Counted from the first letter of the stretch, positions 1-9,733 are shown. The stretch: DNA of 64,000 nt from Nitrosospira sp. Nsp2 (GCF_003050965.1 NZ_QAOU01000001.1:857570-921569); one strand, 5' to 3'. Made by a program: numbers and translations. The notes: a model not told the origin generated them from the sequence alone.

Positions 1-246
1 ATTACGCATGTTTCTGCCCAGTTAAGTCCCGCAATATCCGTGATCATTCTGGAGGGAGGTAACGGGACACTATTTGTGACGAAGCCTTACAGAGCTGCCA
101 GTAACTTGAATGCTCAAACCACCTTTTACTACGAAGCCGGGCAAACTCCTTCTGCACGGATGTATGTCCCCGACACTAGCGATGATGGTATCGGTCATAC
201 CAGTTTGATCGTAACTCTCATTGGACACTTAATTCCGTTACAGTGA
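1..246 (+). CDS. C-terminal end of an unrecognised protein (5' end outside window)
   Basis: The frame is open from base 1 to a TGA at 244-246, so this is the last 81 codons of a gene that begins before the window. The peptide is rich in Thr, Ser and Asn with short beta-type runs and has no Cys, which would suit a secreted or surface protein. No domain is recognised. An internal ATG at 40 could be a start, but the codons before it read through without a stop and the composition is continuous, so a truncated longer gene is more likely. Function unknown. Confidence 0.45.
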   Translation: MTHVSAQLSPAISVIILEGGNGTLFVTKPYRAASNLNAQTTFYYEAGQTPSARMYVPDTSDDGIGHTSLIVTLIGHLIPLQ

Positions 247-699
247 GGTGCACCTCGCTTCGGCTGATGCGGCCAACGGCGCCTCGGCGCCACACTGGCC
301 CATGTATGCCCGATGATTGGACCGCAAGAAGCTGTAGATTCCTCATGCTGAGGGCGTTATTTTCCTGCATGTGATAGCTCGAACCGGGGCCGTCTGCGGT
401 ACGGTCCACGCTAAAGCCGTTATCAAGCATCACCTCCAGGAACGATAAGTCCGTTACGGTCTTCGCATATTTGCCTTGCGGCCAGATGTAACACTTGGCA
501 CCCCCCATCCCGAAGTTAGGCCGTTGTCCATAAGATAATCCCTGCACGCAGTAACGTCCGCTAACCGCTCATCATTTGTTGTCCCCGCGGTAACAGGTTG
601 CCTGTTCAGAGGACGGGGCTTGCTTGGCTTTCTTATTCCTTTCGACCATTGCGAGTTCCTTTAGCCGTTGGGATCCGCCGCCGGCCTTAACGAAGACTT
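247..699. other. Intergenic stretch, no convincing gene
   Basis: A minus-strand open frame (218-547, 109 codons) overlaps the end of the previous gene. It has no recognisable domain and no clear ribosome-binding site, so it is not called. Nothing else is seen here. Confidence 0.4.
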
Positions 700-1989
700 T
701 CATAGTAGCGAAGTTATTCCCATCCCAACTACGGCAAGTGCCATTACACACGTTGCGATCCAGCCGAGTACCCGAAGACGGGTGCTGACAACAAACTGTC
801 CCATCACGTCAGGCCTTGCGGCTAGAAGCATCATGACTGCCATAATTGGAACGGCTATTACGCCGTTGATGACAGCGCTCCAAAAAAGAGCTTTGATAGG
901 ATCTATAGAGGTAAAGTTGAGGGCGACGCCCAATAGCGTGGCAACGATCAAGATCAGGTAGAAACCCTGGGCGTCCAGAGGTGCGCGACCCAGGCCAATA
1001 TTCCATCTGAAAGATTCCGCCACTGCATAGGCAGCCGATCCTGCCAGAACCGGAACGGCAAGCATTCCGGTGCCTATGATCCCTGCCGAGAACAGCAAGA
1101 ATGCATATTCCCCGGCTATTGGGCGCAACGCTTCCGCAGCCTGCTCAGAGCTTTGAATGTCGGTAATGCCGTGCAGGTGCAGGGTCACTGTGGCGGTCAG
1201 CATGATAAAAAAAGCAATCAGGTTGGAAAAACCCATGCCGATATACGTATCAATCTTGATACGCCGCAGGTGAGCGCTTGCTTGATGCGGGGCTTCTTTT
1301 AGCGGCTCGTCACCGTCTACAGCACGTTGTTCCTCGACTTCCTGAGAAGCTTGCCAAAAAAAAAGATACGGACTGATGGTGGTGCCGAAGACGGCAACCA
1401 CTGCTACTACATACTCGGTTTTAAATGATATGAATGGCATGACGGTCTGCCTGAGCACCTCACCCCATGGCACTTGTACGATAAACACTGTCGCAACATA
1501 GGCGAAAAGGGATAGCGTCAGCATCTTCAAAATCGGTGCATACCGCGGAAAGGGAATAAAGACCTGCAGTACCAGCGAGAGAACACCAAATACGACCGCA
1601 TATAAATGCGGCGATCCACCGATGAGCAATTTAAGCGCCGCGGCCATTGCCCCAATATCGGCTGCGATATTGATCGTGTTGGCAACCAGGAGCAACGAAA
1701 TAATGCTTCGAAGCAGCCACGGGGGGTAATGTGTCCTAATATTGGCAGCAAGACCGTAACCGGTTACCCGTCCAATGCGGGCGCTGACCACCTGGATACC
1801 CACCATCAGGGGGAATGTAAAAAATGTGGTCCACAACATCGCATAGCCAAAGCCCGCCCCTACTTGCGAATATGTTGCAATGCCGCTCGGATCATCATCC
1901 GCGGCACCGGTAATGAGTCCGGGACCGAGTTTTTTCCAAAAGGGAGTTTTTAGCAAAGCGCTTTTTTCTTCTTCGTCCACGCCGCCCAT
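700..1989 (-). CDS. Nramp-family divalent metal ion transporter
   Basis: A 429-residue polytopic inner-membrane protein of the Nramp (SLC11/MntH-like) fold, expected to carry divalent cations with protons. The first helix carries the family's unwound segment as DPSG (after a DDD run near residue 30) where classical members have DPGN. The helix-6 region reads TTISPY instead of the usual motif with a metal-binding Met. Length matches the family. It stands alone, with no metal-responsive regulator beside it. The changed ligands suggest the divergent DPSG branch, so manganese or iron should not be assumed as substrate. Family assignment is firm; substrate is not known. Confidence 0.88.
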   Translation of the reverse strand: MGGVDEEEKSALLKTPFWKKLGPGLITGAADDDPSGIATYSQVGAGFGYAMLWTTFFTFPLMVGIQVVSARIGRVTGYGLAANIRTHYPPWLLRSIISLLLVANTINIAADIGAMAAALKLLIGGSPHLYAVVFGVLSLVLQVFIPFPRYAPILKMLTLSLFAYVATVFIVQVPWGEVLRQTVMPFISFKTEYVVAVVAVFGTTISPYLFFWQASQEVEEQRAVDGDEPLKEAPHQASAHLRRIKIDTYIGMGFSNLIAFFIMLTATVTLHLHGITDIQSSEQAAEALRPIAGEYAFLLFSAGIIGTGMLAVPVLAGSAAYAVAESFRWNIGLGRAPLDAQGFYLILIVATLLGVALNFTSIDPIKALFWSAVINGVIAVPIMAVMMLLAARPDVMGQFVVSTRLRVLGWIATCVMALAVVGMGITSLL

Positions 1990-2368
1990 TTTTCGATTAT
2001 CTTCAGGGGCTTGAAGCGTGTATGTTGCGGGCGCAACGAAATATTTTCAGTACGATAACACACGTTTTGCCATGGATAGTTTCGCGCTGTAACCTCCCGT
2101 CGAATTGGAAATAGGGGGAGCGTGAGGGCACGAGCTATTCAACGCGTACGCGGCATGTAAAGCCCATGGGGCAGGGCTATTTGGGAGCTTCAATTTATCC
2201 CGCCTGCCATCTTTATTGCTTCTTCAAAGATGAGAGGCGCGTTGCCAGAAATTCTATTGCTCTAACGCTGTTTCGATTGCTTTGTAAGGCTTGTCATTCG
2301 AAAACAATCATGCTGAGTTCTTTGGGAGGTTGAGGACTCGGGAGCGTGCGGCCGGCAATCTGTGCATA
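1990..2368. other. Intergenic, upstream of the Nramp gene
   Basis: AT- and GC-mixed sequence holding the presumed promoter of the minus-strand transporter. I see no gene, repeat or clear operator. Confidence 0.4.
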
Positions 2369-2596
2369 CTACGCCGCACTACGTGGAGCTATAGTCAGTG
2401 TGTAGGAGGAAACGGGAGCCACACCGACACAAGGCCCCGATTTAGCAGCCCAGAATACCTTGTGCTCCGGCCAGCCCACGAGAAGCTCTTCATATATATA
2501 CGGATACAAAACGTCATCGGGGGAGTTATAAATGGCGAATGAAACCCTCTCCGTATAGCCTTCTGCGGTTCGGATGTACGGAACAAACCGGCACAT
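2369..2596 (-). CDS. Small protein, member A of the window's YIRT/GWPE family
   Basis: A 75-residue protein of unknown function, one of six paralogues in this window (the others end at 4409, 17013, 24081, 24413 and 27987). It shows the family pattern in order: an N-terminal YIRTAEG block, ERVS, a YIYEE segment, GWPEHKVFWA and a C-terminal VGVAPV, then a short variable tail. It is closest to the member at 27987-28259, sharing YIRTAEG, ERVS and YNSPD. There is no signal peptide or membrane segment. A Shine-Dalgarno sequence is not evident before this ATG. Conservation across paralogues is the main evidence that it is real. Confidence 0.7.
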   Translation of the reverse strand: MCRFVPYIRTAEGYTERVSFAIYNSPDDVLYPYIYEELLVGWPEHKVFWAAKSGPCVGVAPVSSYTLTIAPRSAA

Positions 2597-2943
2597 AGGT
2601 AACCCATTTGATAGAGAGGGGATTCATTGTATCTAACGCCTTGTTGCGAATGCATCAAGTTTTCGTAAACTTTTATTACTTTTTTATAGGATATCGCCTC
2701 GATTTATGAGCTTATTGAATGATCAGATCAGAGAAAAGCATGCGCCCCGTCCATTGACCGGCAGCGCAAGTATTGAGCATACGAAGAGGAATATCCGGTG
2801 TGGAGCATCAGGACCGAAGCGCGATTCACTCGCCATTCCGCAAGGAGGCACGGCAGTAATGCGCCCCGTCACGGAGAGAATCCTCCACCTCCATGCGGGG
2901 CATCGGCAAAATTCTGCATCAACTGCTGTGGCTGGCCGTTGAT
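2597..2943. other. Intergenic, no supported gene
   Basis: A plus-strand open frame from the ATG at 2706 (78 codons) is preceded by a weak GGAT and matches nothing known, so it is not called. Confidence 0.35.
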
Positions 2944-3675
2944 TTACCTGCTTGATGTATTGCTGCGCGCGGCTATCCTGCCGACCAGAAGAAGCCCTGC
3001 CAAAAGCATGATGTAAGTATGGGGTTCCGGGACTACTGACACCTCTGCCGGTATCGCCAAATTGGTATTGAGAGCTACATTATCGATTTCAAATCCGTAT
3101 TTGGTGCTCAAGGCCACTACCCGGTTAAATGCCGTATCCGAGGTAATGTTTACGTAAAACGTGCCGGCGGCACCCTGGTTTCCATTCGCAAGTGGGTCTA
3201 CGTCAAGTCCCGTGTAACTGAAAAGCAGGTTGGCGCCATCGTAAAACGACAGCCTGTTGTAGTCGTCCACGGAGCCCCACAATAGGCCAAAATAATTATG
3301 GTATTGATCCAGTTGCAGGGTGACCTCTCCAATACCTGTGCTCAGATATTGACTGACGCCGAGACCATCCGCCTGGTTATTTCCAAACAGCGCCCCATTC
3401 CCTCCCATAATATAGGGCGAAGCGTATTTCCCTACGACTTGAGGAAGGGCAATGGCGCCCGCTCCAATCCCCCTAAAAGACACGGTAATGCCTCCGTCGA
3501 CTGTACCGCCTGTTGCGGCCAGGCTATCAAAATTTACATACGGCCCTGTACCGACCGGTGTCCCGCCTACTGCAGCAGTGAGAGTCGTAGCCGCTATCGA
3601 AGAAGACGATATTGCAGCGGTGTTTAATATAAAAACCATCGTGGCGCCGATAAGCCGAGCCGTTTTATTTTCCAT
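2944..3675 (-). CDS. PEP-CTERM sorted secreted protein
   Basis: A 243-residue exported protein. The ATG at 3675 is preferred over one 45 bases upstream because it gives a standard signal peptide (MENKTARLIGATMVFIL...) and has AAGGA about 11 bases before it. The mature part is a Gly/Ala/Thr-rich, beta-type domain without Cys. The C-terminus carries the three-part sorting tail: VPEPHTY, a hydrophobic stretch and a basic end. PEP-CTERM proteins are processed by exosortase and displayed in or released from the envelope, often with exopolysaccharide. Exosortase is not in this window. The role of the mature domain is unknown. Confidence 0.85.
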   Translation of the reverse strand: MENKTARLIGATMVFILNTAAISSSSIAATTLTAAVGGTPVGTGPYVNFDSLAATGGTVDGGITVSFRGIGAGAIALPQVVGKYASPYIMGGNGALFGNNQADGLGVSQYLSTGIGEVTLQLDQYHNYFGLLWGSVDDYNRLSFYDGANLLFSYTGLDVDPLANGNQGAAGTFYVNITSDTAFNRVVALSTKYGFEIDNVALNTNLAIPAEVSVVPEPHTYIMLLAGLLLVGRIAARSNTSSR

Positions 3676-4408
3676 CGAAGTCTTCGTCCTTATCTGATTA
3701 AGTTGTATCGTTATTCTCAAAACAGGTATTTGTATGACTGGTTAATAATCAAGCAATTATTATGCCTATTTAAAATATCTTTAAAGAAGAACTACTTACA
3801 ATACTTATGAAGGGATGATGCTCTTGGGGCGAAAATTTTTCGACACGACGAGTTTTGCCCGACGAGAAAGGGCGTGAAGGGCGAGGGGGAATTGAAAGGA
3901 AGGTGAAAAACGCGACCGGCTGACGAGTTATAGCTGAGGATTCGAAATCATCGACGAACCGCTGAATAAGCGGCTGGCGTGGTTATGCAAAGGACGGTGA
4001 AAACCTTTGAGCGAGGGCAGTTCATCGTTTCAAATAAACAGCCCCTCGAAAAGCATTCGGGCCAAAACTTCGGCAAATCAACTATGGGTCCCGGCACCGC
4101 CTTGACGCCTGATTCTTGAATGTCTGCATCGCCTTGGATATTGGCGTGGCTGTACGGGTAAAGAAAGCTACATCAGTGCCACAAGATCAGCAATGCGGGG
4201 TGGAGCGTGAGGCGGTGAGTACACAAAGCACGCGCGCCCGCGAATGAGCCTGTTCTGACTTACTGGCAGAGAACCCTGTGCGAGTTGCTGTCAGATGGAG
4301 AGTTCGCCAGGATGCGATTCAGAGAAGCATATGCGGCAGCTCGGGAATATGCGGCTATGGCGCGCTCAACATTGGTGTTCCGTGTTTACGATACCAATGG
4401 CTTTATTT
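3676..4408. other. Long intergenic region, no gene seen
   Basis: About 730 bases with only short, interrupted frames on both strands. The stretch 3840-4280 has several purine-rich runs but no recognisable gene remnant or mobile-element end. Confidence 0.4.
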
Positions 4409-4684
4409 CTACCCCACCCCTAACCCGGCGGGCTTTTTTATTTCGGTGTTGCTCAAGGCGGGCTCCAGGGCCTCGATGCCGGATGAGTCTGAGGAGGAGG
4501 CGCAAACAGGCGCTAAACCATTGCTGTGTCCCTTTTCATATATCCAGAAGACCTTCGATTCGGGCCAGCCCACGAGGGGGGCTTCATGAGCATATGGGCC
4601 TAATGGCCCTTTCCAGTCAAATAAGAAATGATCGCGCTGAATGCTTCCTTTCTTGGTTCGTGTATAGAACGCATAAATAGTCAT
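4409..4684 (-). CDS. Small protein, member B of the YIRT/GWPE family
   Basis: A 91-residue paralogue. The core runs through YTRTKKGSIQR, YAHEAPLVGWPESKVFW and GLAPV. A longer Ser/Glu/Ala-rich tail of about 30 residues follows. It is closest to the member at 17013-17216, sharing GWPESKVFW and GLAPV. AAAGGAAAGAG directly precedes the ATG, a good ribosome-binding site that fixes the start. It stands alone. A plus-strand frame across the same bases is judged a shadow because the minus-strand peptide is conserved in five other copies. Function unknown. Confidence 0.75.
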   Translation of the reverse strand: MTIYAFYTRTKKGSIQRDHFLFDWKGPLGPYAHEAPLVGWPESKVFWIYEKGHSNGLAPVCASSSDSSGIEALEPALSNTEIKKPAGLGVG

Positions 4685-5472
4685 CTCTTTCCTTTATTGC
4701 TACGGAGTTTTGAGTTTTTATAGAAACCGGCTGAAGCTGGACTCGACCGTCTTGTATGGATTACGACGTCTAATTCCACTTCCTGAATGTGGGCAATTTA
4801 ATATATGCACCAGGTAGAGTTCAGTGCGGTACCGCTCTTATCAACCGCTTGGATGAAACGTATGTCCGTGAACCTCAAATGAAGAGGGTGGCTAACAGCG
4901 GGCCACGAGTTGTACCTTCAATTCGGCCTTACGGGACACGCCGCGCTCGGCAAGACAGTGGGCAAAAGGCGAGATTGAGACCTTGCTTTAACTGTGCCGG
5001 CGGGTAGAGCGGGGTTTTCCATCGACGACTGCGGCAACCCTTCTCGATCCGCTGGTTGCGCTATGGAGAACAAGGACTGGATGGCAAGCCGATTGCCGAG
5101 GAGGATTTCAGCAAGCTTTGGCTTACTGCAGGATTCTCGGCTCGATAATAATACGGCGAGCGGGGCGTCACCCCCATTTAATATGTCTAACCGTAACGGG
5201 TTATATTATTTCGGTGGGTGCGTTCCTAAAGACCTCCCGAGTCTTTCCCCTTCTCAACAGATCATTTCTTACACCAAGGCCGGCGAAAAGCGGATTGCCT
5301 TGCTCGAATGGAGTCCTTTAAGCTCGACCGCGAGATTCAGCGTCCGAGGAAATCACAGTAGCCGCTGAAGCAAATGAACCCGAAGGCAGCAAACACCACT
5401 CAGTTTAAGAAACTGATCGCTCAGCGTAAAAAACGCTTAGTCGGCGGTGCGTCGTGCAGCGAGAAGGCTGGA
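4685..5472. other. Long intergenic region, no supported gene
   Basis: Three overlapping plus-strand frames between 4789 and 5368 have no family match, no good ribosome-binding site and biased composition. A 34-codon frame at 5374-5478 is equally unsupported. Possibly decayed sequence. Confidence 0.35.
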
Positions 5473-7332
5473 TCATGAATGCTGAACAGTGGATGAAGTG
5501 CCCGTTTGAAGCAAGGTGGCGAACGCCTCTGCCACTACCGGGCGGCTGAAATAATAGCCCTGGCCCTCATCGCAGTGCTGGGCTATCAGAAATGCACACT
5601 GCTCTGCTGTTTCCACTCCCTCCGCGATAACGCGGAGCTTCAGGCTTTTACCCATGCCGATCACGGCACTGACAATCGCGGCATCCTCTGCGTTACTGGT
5701 CATCCGGTTGACGAATGATTTATCGATCTTGAGCGTATCAACTGGAAATTGTCGCAAGTAACTCAGACTGGAATAGCCGGTGCCGAAGTCATCGATTGCG
5801 AGCTTCACGCCCAGATCCGTGAGCGCATTCAGCACCGGATTTGTCACCGTCGCATCTTTCATAAGGACGCTTTCAGTCAGTTCGAGCTCCAGGTAGCGCG
5901 GCTCTAGGCACGTATCATTGAGCGTTGTGCCTACGTATTCCGTAAAGTCTGTTGCGCTGAACTCTCGCGCGGATGTGTTCACCGCGACGATGATCGGCGG
6001 CAGGCCAGCATCCAGCCACGCTCGAGCCTGAAGACAAGCTTCACGCAGTACCCAGCGGCCTATAGGAAGGATGAGGCCGGAGTCCTCGGCGACGGGTATA
6101 AACTCAGACGGCGGCACCAACCCTCGTTCCGGGTGCTGCCAGCGAATGAGCGCCTCGACTCCAATGATCATATTGCTCTGAAGATCTATTTTTGCCTGGT
6201 AATGCAGGACGAACTCCTGTCGCTCAAGTGCCCGGTGCAGGCGGGCCTCGATCGATTGCCGTTCGACGGCTCGAACATTCATGTCCTGCACGAAGAATTT
6301 GTAATTGTTACGTCCGCTCTCCTTGGCATGATACATCGCGCTATCGGCGCTTTTGAGCAGAGTCTCCGCATCCCGTCCGTCCGAGGGATAAGTTGCGATG
6401 CCAATGCTTACCGATAAGTGAAGCTCATGCTGATCAACGTCGAATGGAACAGTTAGCGCAGCCAGTATCTTTTGCGCGCTGATCGCCGCATTTTCCGCCT
6501 GTTTGATATTTGAAAGCAGTATCACGAATTCATCGCCACCCTGGCGACTGGCGGTATCGGAGTGACGTACGCAAGCCAGCAGGCGTCGGGCGACCGATTG
6601 CAGAAGCTGATCGCCCACCGCGTGCCCCAGAGAATCATTAATGTGCTTGAATCGATCCAGATCCATGAATAACAAGGCTATTTGCGTGCCTTGACGACTG
6701 GCCAGCTCGATCGCCTGGACGAGACGGTCATGCAGGAGCATTCGGTTAGGTAAACCGGTGAGAGCATCGTGATGCGCCAGATGATCCAACTGCGTTTTAG
6801 CGCTTTCAACTTGTTCGACCAGTTTTCTCGCTTCGATTGTGGCGACGACCAAGCGCGCGTTCGCTTCCTGCAATACTTTTATACGGCCCGACGCGACTTG
6901 CGTCTCTCCTAAACGGGCTTCCCGCTCTTGGAAGGTCGCACTTTCACGCACATGGGCTTCCCCTTCCCGTATCCCGGCCGCTACCTCGCGCAGACGCGCG
7001 GCTTCTTCACGCAAGAGGGCGGCACCTTCGCGCAGGTTGGCGGCATCTTCGCGCAAATAGGCGGCATCTTCACGGAGGAAGGCGGTGTCTTCCCGCATGT
7101 TGGCCGCATCCTCGCGCGAATATGCGGTGTCTTCACGCAGATCTGCTGCCTCTTCCCGGGCAGCGACCGACGTCTCGCGGTTTGAAAGCACTGTCTCACC
7201 CCCGGCGACGGCGCTTTCCCGGCCTGTAATTGTTTCTTCGTGAATATCGGGCATCTCATCAGGCATGTCTGGTAAATCCTGTTGACCTGAGCCTTCAGTA
7301 CCTGGGGTGCCTTCATTGTCATGTTTATTCAT
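5473..7332 (-). CDS. GGDEF-EAL cyclic di-GMP enzyme with long heptad-repeat N-terminus
   Basis: A 619-residue protein. Residues 38-135 are about fourteen consecutive seven-residue units starting R-E and rich in Ala (REDAANL type), predicting a long coiled coil. A GGDEF domain follows, with an intact GGDEF at 265-269 and an RHSD inhibitory site (RxxD) five residues before it. The EAL domain begins near 360 with EAL at 393-395 and later DDFGTGYSSL and AEGVET motifs. It should therefore be able both to make and to degrade c-di-GMP; which activity dominates cannot be read from sequence. No membrane segment is seen, so it is probably cytoplasmic. Its ATG overlaps the stop of the KaiC-like gene by one base, showing translational coupling in a three-gene operon. 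Confidence 0.92.
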   Translation of the reverse strand: MNKHDNEGTPGTEGSGQQDLPDMPDEMPDIHEETITGRESAVAGGETVLSNRETSVAAREEAADLREDTAYSREDAANMREDTAFLREDAAYLREDAANLREGAALLREEAARLREVAAGIREGEAHVRESATFQEREARLGETQVASGRIKVLQEANARLVVATIEARKLVEQVESAKTQLDHLAHHDALTGLPNRMLLHDRLVQAIELASRQGTQIALLFMDLDRFKHINDSLGHAVGDQLLQSVARRLLACVRHSDTASRQGGDEFVILLSNIKQAENAAISAQKILAALTVPFDVDQHELHLSVSIGIATYPSDGRDAETLLKSADSAMYHAKESGRNNYKFFVQDMNVRAVERQSIEARLHRALERQEFVLHYQAKIDLQSNMIIGVEALIRWQHPERGLVPPSEFIPVAEDSGLILPIGRWVLREACLQARAWLDAGLPPIIVAVNTSAREFSATDFTEYVGTTLNDTCLEPRYLELELTESVLMKDATVTNPVLNALTDLGVKLAIDDFGTGYSSLSYLRQFPVDTLKIDKSFVNRMTSNAEDAAIVSAVIGMGKSLKLRVIAEGVETAEQCAFLIAQHCDEGQGYYFSRPVVAEAFATLLQTGTSSTVQHS

Positions 7333-8819
7333 TACGGTCTTCCTGTGTCGATTCCCTGTCCAAGCGAGACAGCAGGATGCCCGGACATGATTCCGTCATA
7401 TCCGGACAAGGTCTTGCCGATAACTATGCCTTCCTCTGTTACATCAAACAATCGAATGTCCTTGCTGTGCTCGCTGCCCCGGACTTTAACAACCGACAGG
7501 ACACGTTTGAGCTGCCCCATGATTTCGGTATAGCGCTGCACGATAATCGCATCGGCGAGAAAAGCGCTTCCAAACGGGCTGAAGCGCAGGTCGGTGAAGC
7601 GGTCTTCCAATTCCGACGTCATCAGGATGGTCACGCCCATGCCCGTCAGCTTGCCAATCATCCTGTACAGCGATCCGCGAAAATCTTCGCTAAACTCAGG
7701 CGCGAGCGCCAACTCAAATCCGGACAGAGAGTCAATGACAAGGCGCTTCGCTCCTACCCGGTCAATCATGTCGACCATATCATGCAGGATTTCATCAATC
7801 GAATAATCCAGCGAACGTATGGCAAGCGATTCAACCTGCCCCGTGGCGAAAAGCGACGCCAGCTTGGTGCTCAGCAGCTGGCTAGGGCTCTTCTCGAACG
7901 CCGCGATAATCCCCCGTTCGCCCATGCGCGCGCCTTCAGCAAGAAATTCCGTCGCAAATATCGTTTTGCCGGACCCAGATGGCCCGACCACGAGCAACGA
8001 ATATCCAGCCGGCAAACCGCCCCCCAGCATTTCGTCCAGGCCAGGTATTCCCATGGAAAGACGTTCAGCAGGGGCGAATCGCTTCTTCTGTGACTCAATC
8101 TCTTTTTTTGGTTCGATAACCGCCCGCGGGAAAATCTCGATTCCTTTGTCATTAATTCGGAACGTGTGCAGACCTTGTGCCTGAGCTTGACCCCGCATTT
8201 TGACTACCTGCAGCTTGCGTACCGCGGAATTGCGCTGCAGGTTCTGGGAAAGCCATAGGATGCCATCAGCTACGGTAAAGACAGGGCTTGACTCTGTTTC
8301 TGGCGTCAAGTATTCACCGATCAAAAACGTTGTTGCCTGCCAGCTGGTCATTTGCATGCCCAGCTGCTGGATGAACCGTTGAAGTTCGGATACGCCCTGT
8401 CCTGCGACCTTAGCTGACTCCACCACCGAGCGAAACGAATCCACGAATACGAGGCTGGGGCCATAGTTTCTTACTTCTTCGGCAATGCGCGACAAAACCC
8501 GGTCAAAATTTCCCTCGGTCAGCTCGGCAGCCAGGTTGATGAAGCGAACGCATTCATTGATTTTATTGACGTCGAAAAACTGGAATTGCTGTTGATAGCG
8601 GAGCATTTTCAAGGCGGGCTCTCCAAGTACCGTGAAAAACAATGCTCGATTATCTGAATTTGCCAGGGAGAACATGATTTGATGAGCGAGCGTCGTTTTT
8701 CCGGTGCCGGGGGTCCCCGCTATCAGGTTAAACGAGAATTCCGGCAGGCCTCCGCCTAGCAGGTTGTCCAGGCCAGGTATCCCCGTCTGAAGCCGACGTA
8801 TGCTAAGCTTTTCACTCAT
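7332..8819 (-). CDS. KaiC-like two-domain RecA-fold ATPase
   Basis: A 495-residue protein with two tandem KaiC domains. Each starts with a GIPGLD..LGGGLP motif. Walker A motifs are GTPGTGKTT at 35-43 and GPSGSGKT at about 279-286, and Walker B-like segments are LVFVDSF and LVIDSL. The paired catalytic glutamates of cyanobacterial KaiC are only partly kept (LGE in the first domain, FEKS in the second). No KaiA or KaiB gene is nearby. KaiC homologues outside cyanobacteria are often paired with signalling proteins. Here the gene lies between an unknown protein (4-base overlap upstream) and a GGDEF-EAL protein (1-base overlap downstream). A role as an ATP-driven regulator of the c-di-GMP enzyme is an inference. 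Confidence 0.9.
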   Translation of the reverse strand: MSEKLSIRRLQTGIPGLDNLLGGGLPEFSFNLIAGTPGTGKTTLAHQIMFSLANSDNRALFFTVLGEPALKMLRYQQQFQFFDVNKINECVRFINLAAELTEGNFDRVLSRIAEEVRNYGPSLVFVDSFRSVVESAKVAGQGVSELQRFIQQLGMQMTSWQATTFLIGEYLTPETESSPVFTVADGILWLSQNLQRNSAVRKLQVVKMRGQAQAQGLHTFRINDKGIEIFPRAVIEPKKEIESQKKRFAPAERLSMGIPGLDEMLGGGLPAGYSLLVVGPSGSGKTIFATEFLAEGARMGERGIIAAFEKSPSQLLSTKLASLFATGQVESLAIRSLDYSIDEILHDMVDMIDRVGAKRLVIDSLSGFELALAPEFSEDFRGSLYRMIGKLTGMGVTILMTSELEDRFTDLRFSPFGSAFLADAIIVQRYTEIMGQLKRVLSVVKVRGSEHSKDIRLFDVTEEGIVIGKTLSGYDGIMSGHPAVSLGQGIDTGRP

Positions 8820-9235
8820 TTTTGGAACTCCTCGCCAGTGTAATTCGAAATGTCAGTGCTCCAGGCCAAACATAAAATACGGGTTGTTAGCTGCTCGCCA
8901 ATTAGTGAGGCCAGGATGTCGGTGAAAGTGATCAGCAGCAGGTTATTTGCTTCGCTAACTTGCGCGGGTGTCTGTTTCTTGAAGCTCATTTTTAATTCTG
9001 CCAACCCTTGTTTAGCCTGCAACTGATCCGAGGCGACAGAAAGCCAGGGAAATACCGCACGATGCAGGAATATGGTTCTTGCATAAAGCGAATTGAAACC
9101 GTCTTCGCCGACGATCGAAATGATTTCGCGTGCCATCGGCTCCCACAAGCTGATCGCAGCATCCGCGATCTTCTCATCGGACTCTACCAGCAGGCTTTTA
9201 ATTAACTGGTGCCGCGGGAGCTCATTGGATTCCAT
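8816..9235 (-). CDS. Unknown protein, first gene of the kaiC-like/GGDEF-EAL operon
   Basis: A 139-residue, mostly helical protein without signal peptide or membrane segment. Its stop overlaps the start of the KaiC-like gene by four bases (ATGA type), so it heads the operon. No family is recognised. The position is where other systems carry a partner of KaiC, but there is no visible resemblance to KaiB (thioredoxin-like, about 100 aa). The regular pattern of hydrophobic positions would fit a helical-bundle sensor or adaptor. That is an inference. Confidence 0.75.
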   Translation of the reverse strand: MESNELPRHQLIKSLLVESDEKIADAAISLWEPMAREIISIVGEDGFNSLYARTIFLHRAVFPWLSVASDQLQAKQGLAELKMSFKKQTPAQVSEANNLLLITFTDILASLIGEQLTTRILCLAWSTDISNYTGEEFQK

Positions 9236-9733
9236 AAGAAATATCGATAATTTGGCGGGACAATAGCGTTGATGAAAATCAGCGGCGATTTTCAGTGGTA
9301 GGGGATGAGTATATGCGACCCAACCCGAAGTGTATTAGGTAATAACGACGCGCCCTACATTTTCCTTACCGAATTGCAAGATCCTCAAACGGCAAAGGAC
9401 GTCGTTACGCCTAACTAGCGCGTGCATCGAAATGGTGGATTTCGCCCACGTCCTTTGGGACGCATGAAATCCTGTTTTTGTTATTCCTTTGGGAATTTCG
9501 CCGTTAGGGCGGCGCGATCCAGGCTTATGCTCTGGATCACGCTCCGCAGGAAATTTGTTAGAAATCCTTTAGATGCAGCCGATCAAGGATGTTCGTATCC
9601 TCGGCTAATGCATTTTTTCGCATCTCATCAATGCCGAGAAGAGCAAGCGGATTTTCGGTTTGTTCCATAGATAACGTTACAAAAAAAAAGCTAGAGTTTC
9701 GATCGTTAAAACCCGTATTTTTCGAAAAAATCC
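9236..9733. other. Intergenic region with an inverted repeat
   Basis: This region holds the promoter of the kaiC-like operon. An inverted repeat (GATCCAG / CTGGATC) lies at about 9518-9540. A minus-strand frame at 9558-9668 (36 codons from an internal ATG) reads like a soluble peptide but lacks a ribosome-binding site and is not called. Confidence 0.35.

Noticed and set aside
218..547. 109-codon minus-strand frame
   Set aside because: No family, no ribosome-binding site, overlaps the preceding gene's end.
4285..4680. 131-codon plus-strand frame
   Set aside because: Opposite small-protein family member B, which is supported by paralogues and a ribosome-binding site.
5374..5478. 34-codon plus-strand frame, basic peptide
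   Set aside because: No ribosome-binding site or homology and overlaps the end of the GGDEF-EAL gene.
7230..8093. 287-codon plus-strand frame over the kaiC-like gene
   Set aside because: Antisense to two well-supported overlapping genes; no domain.
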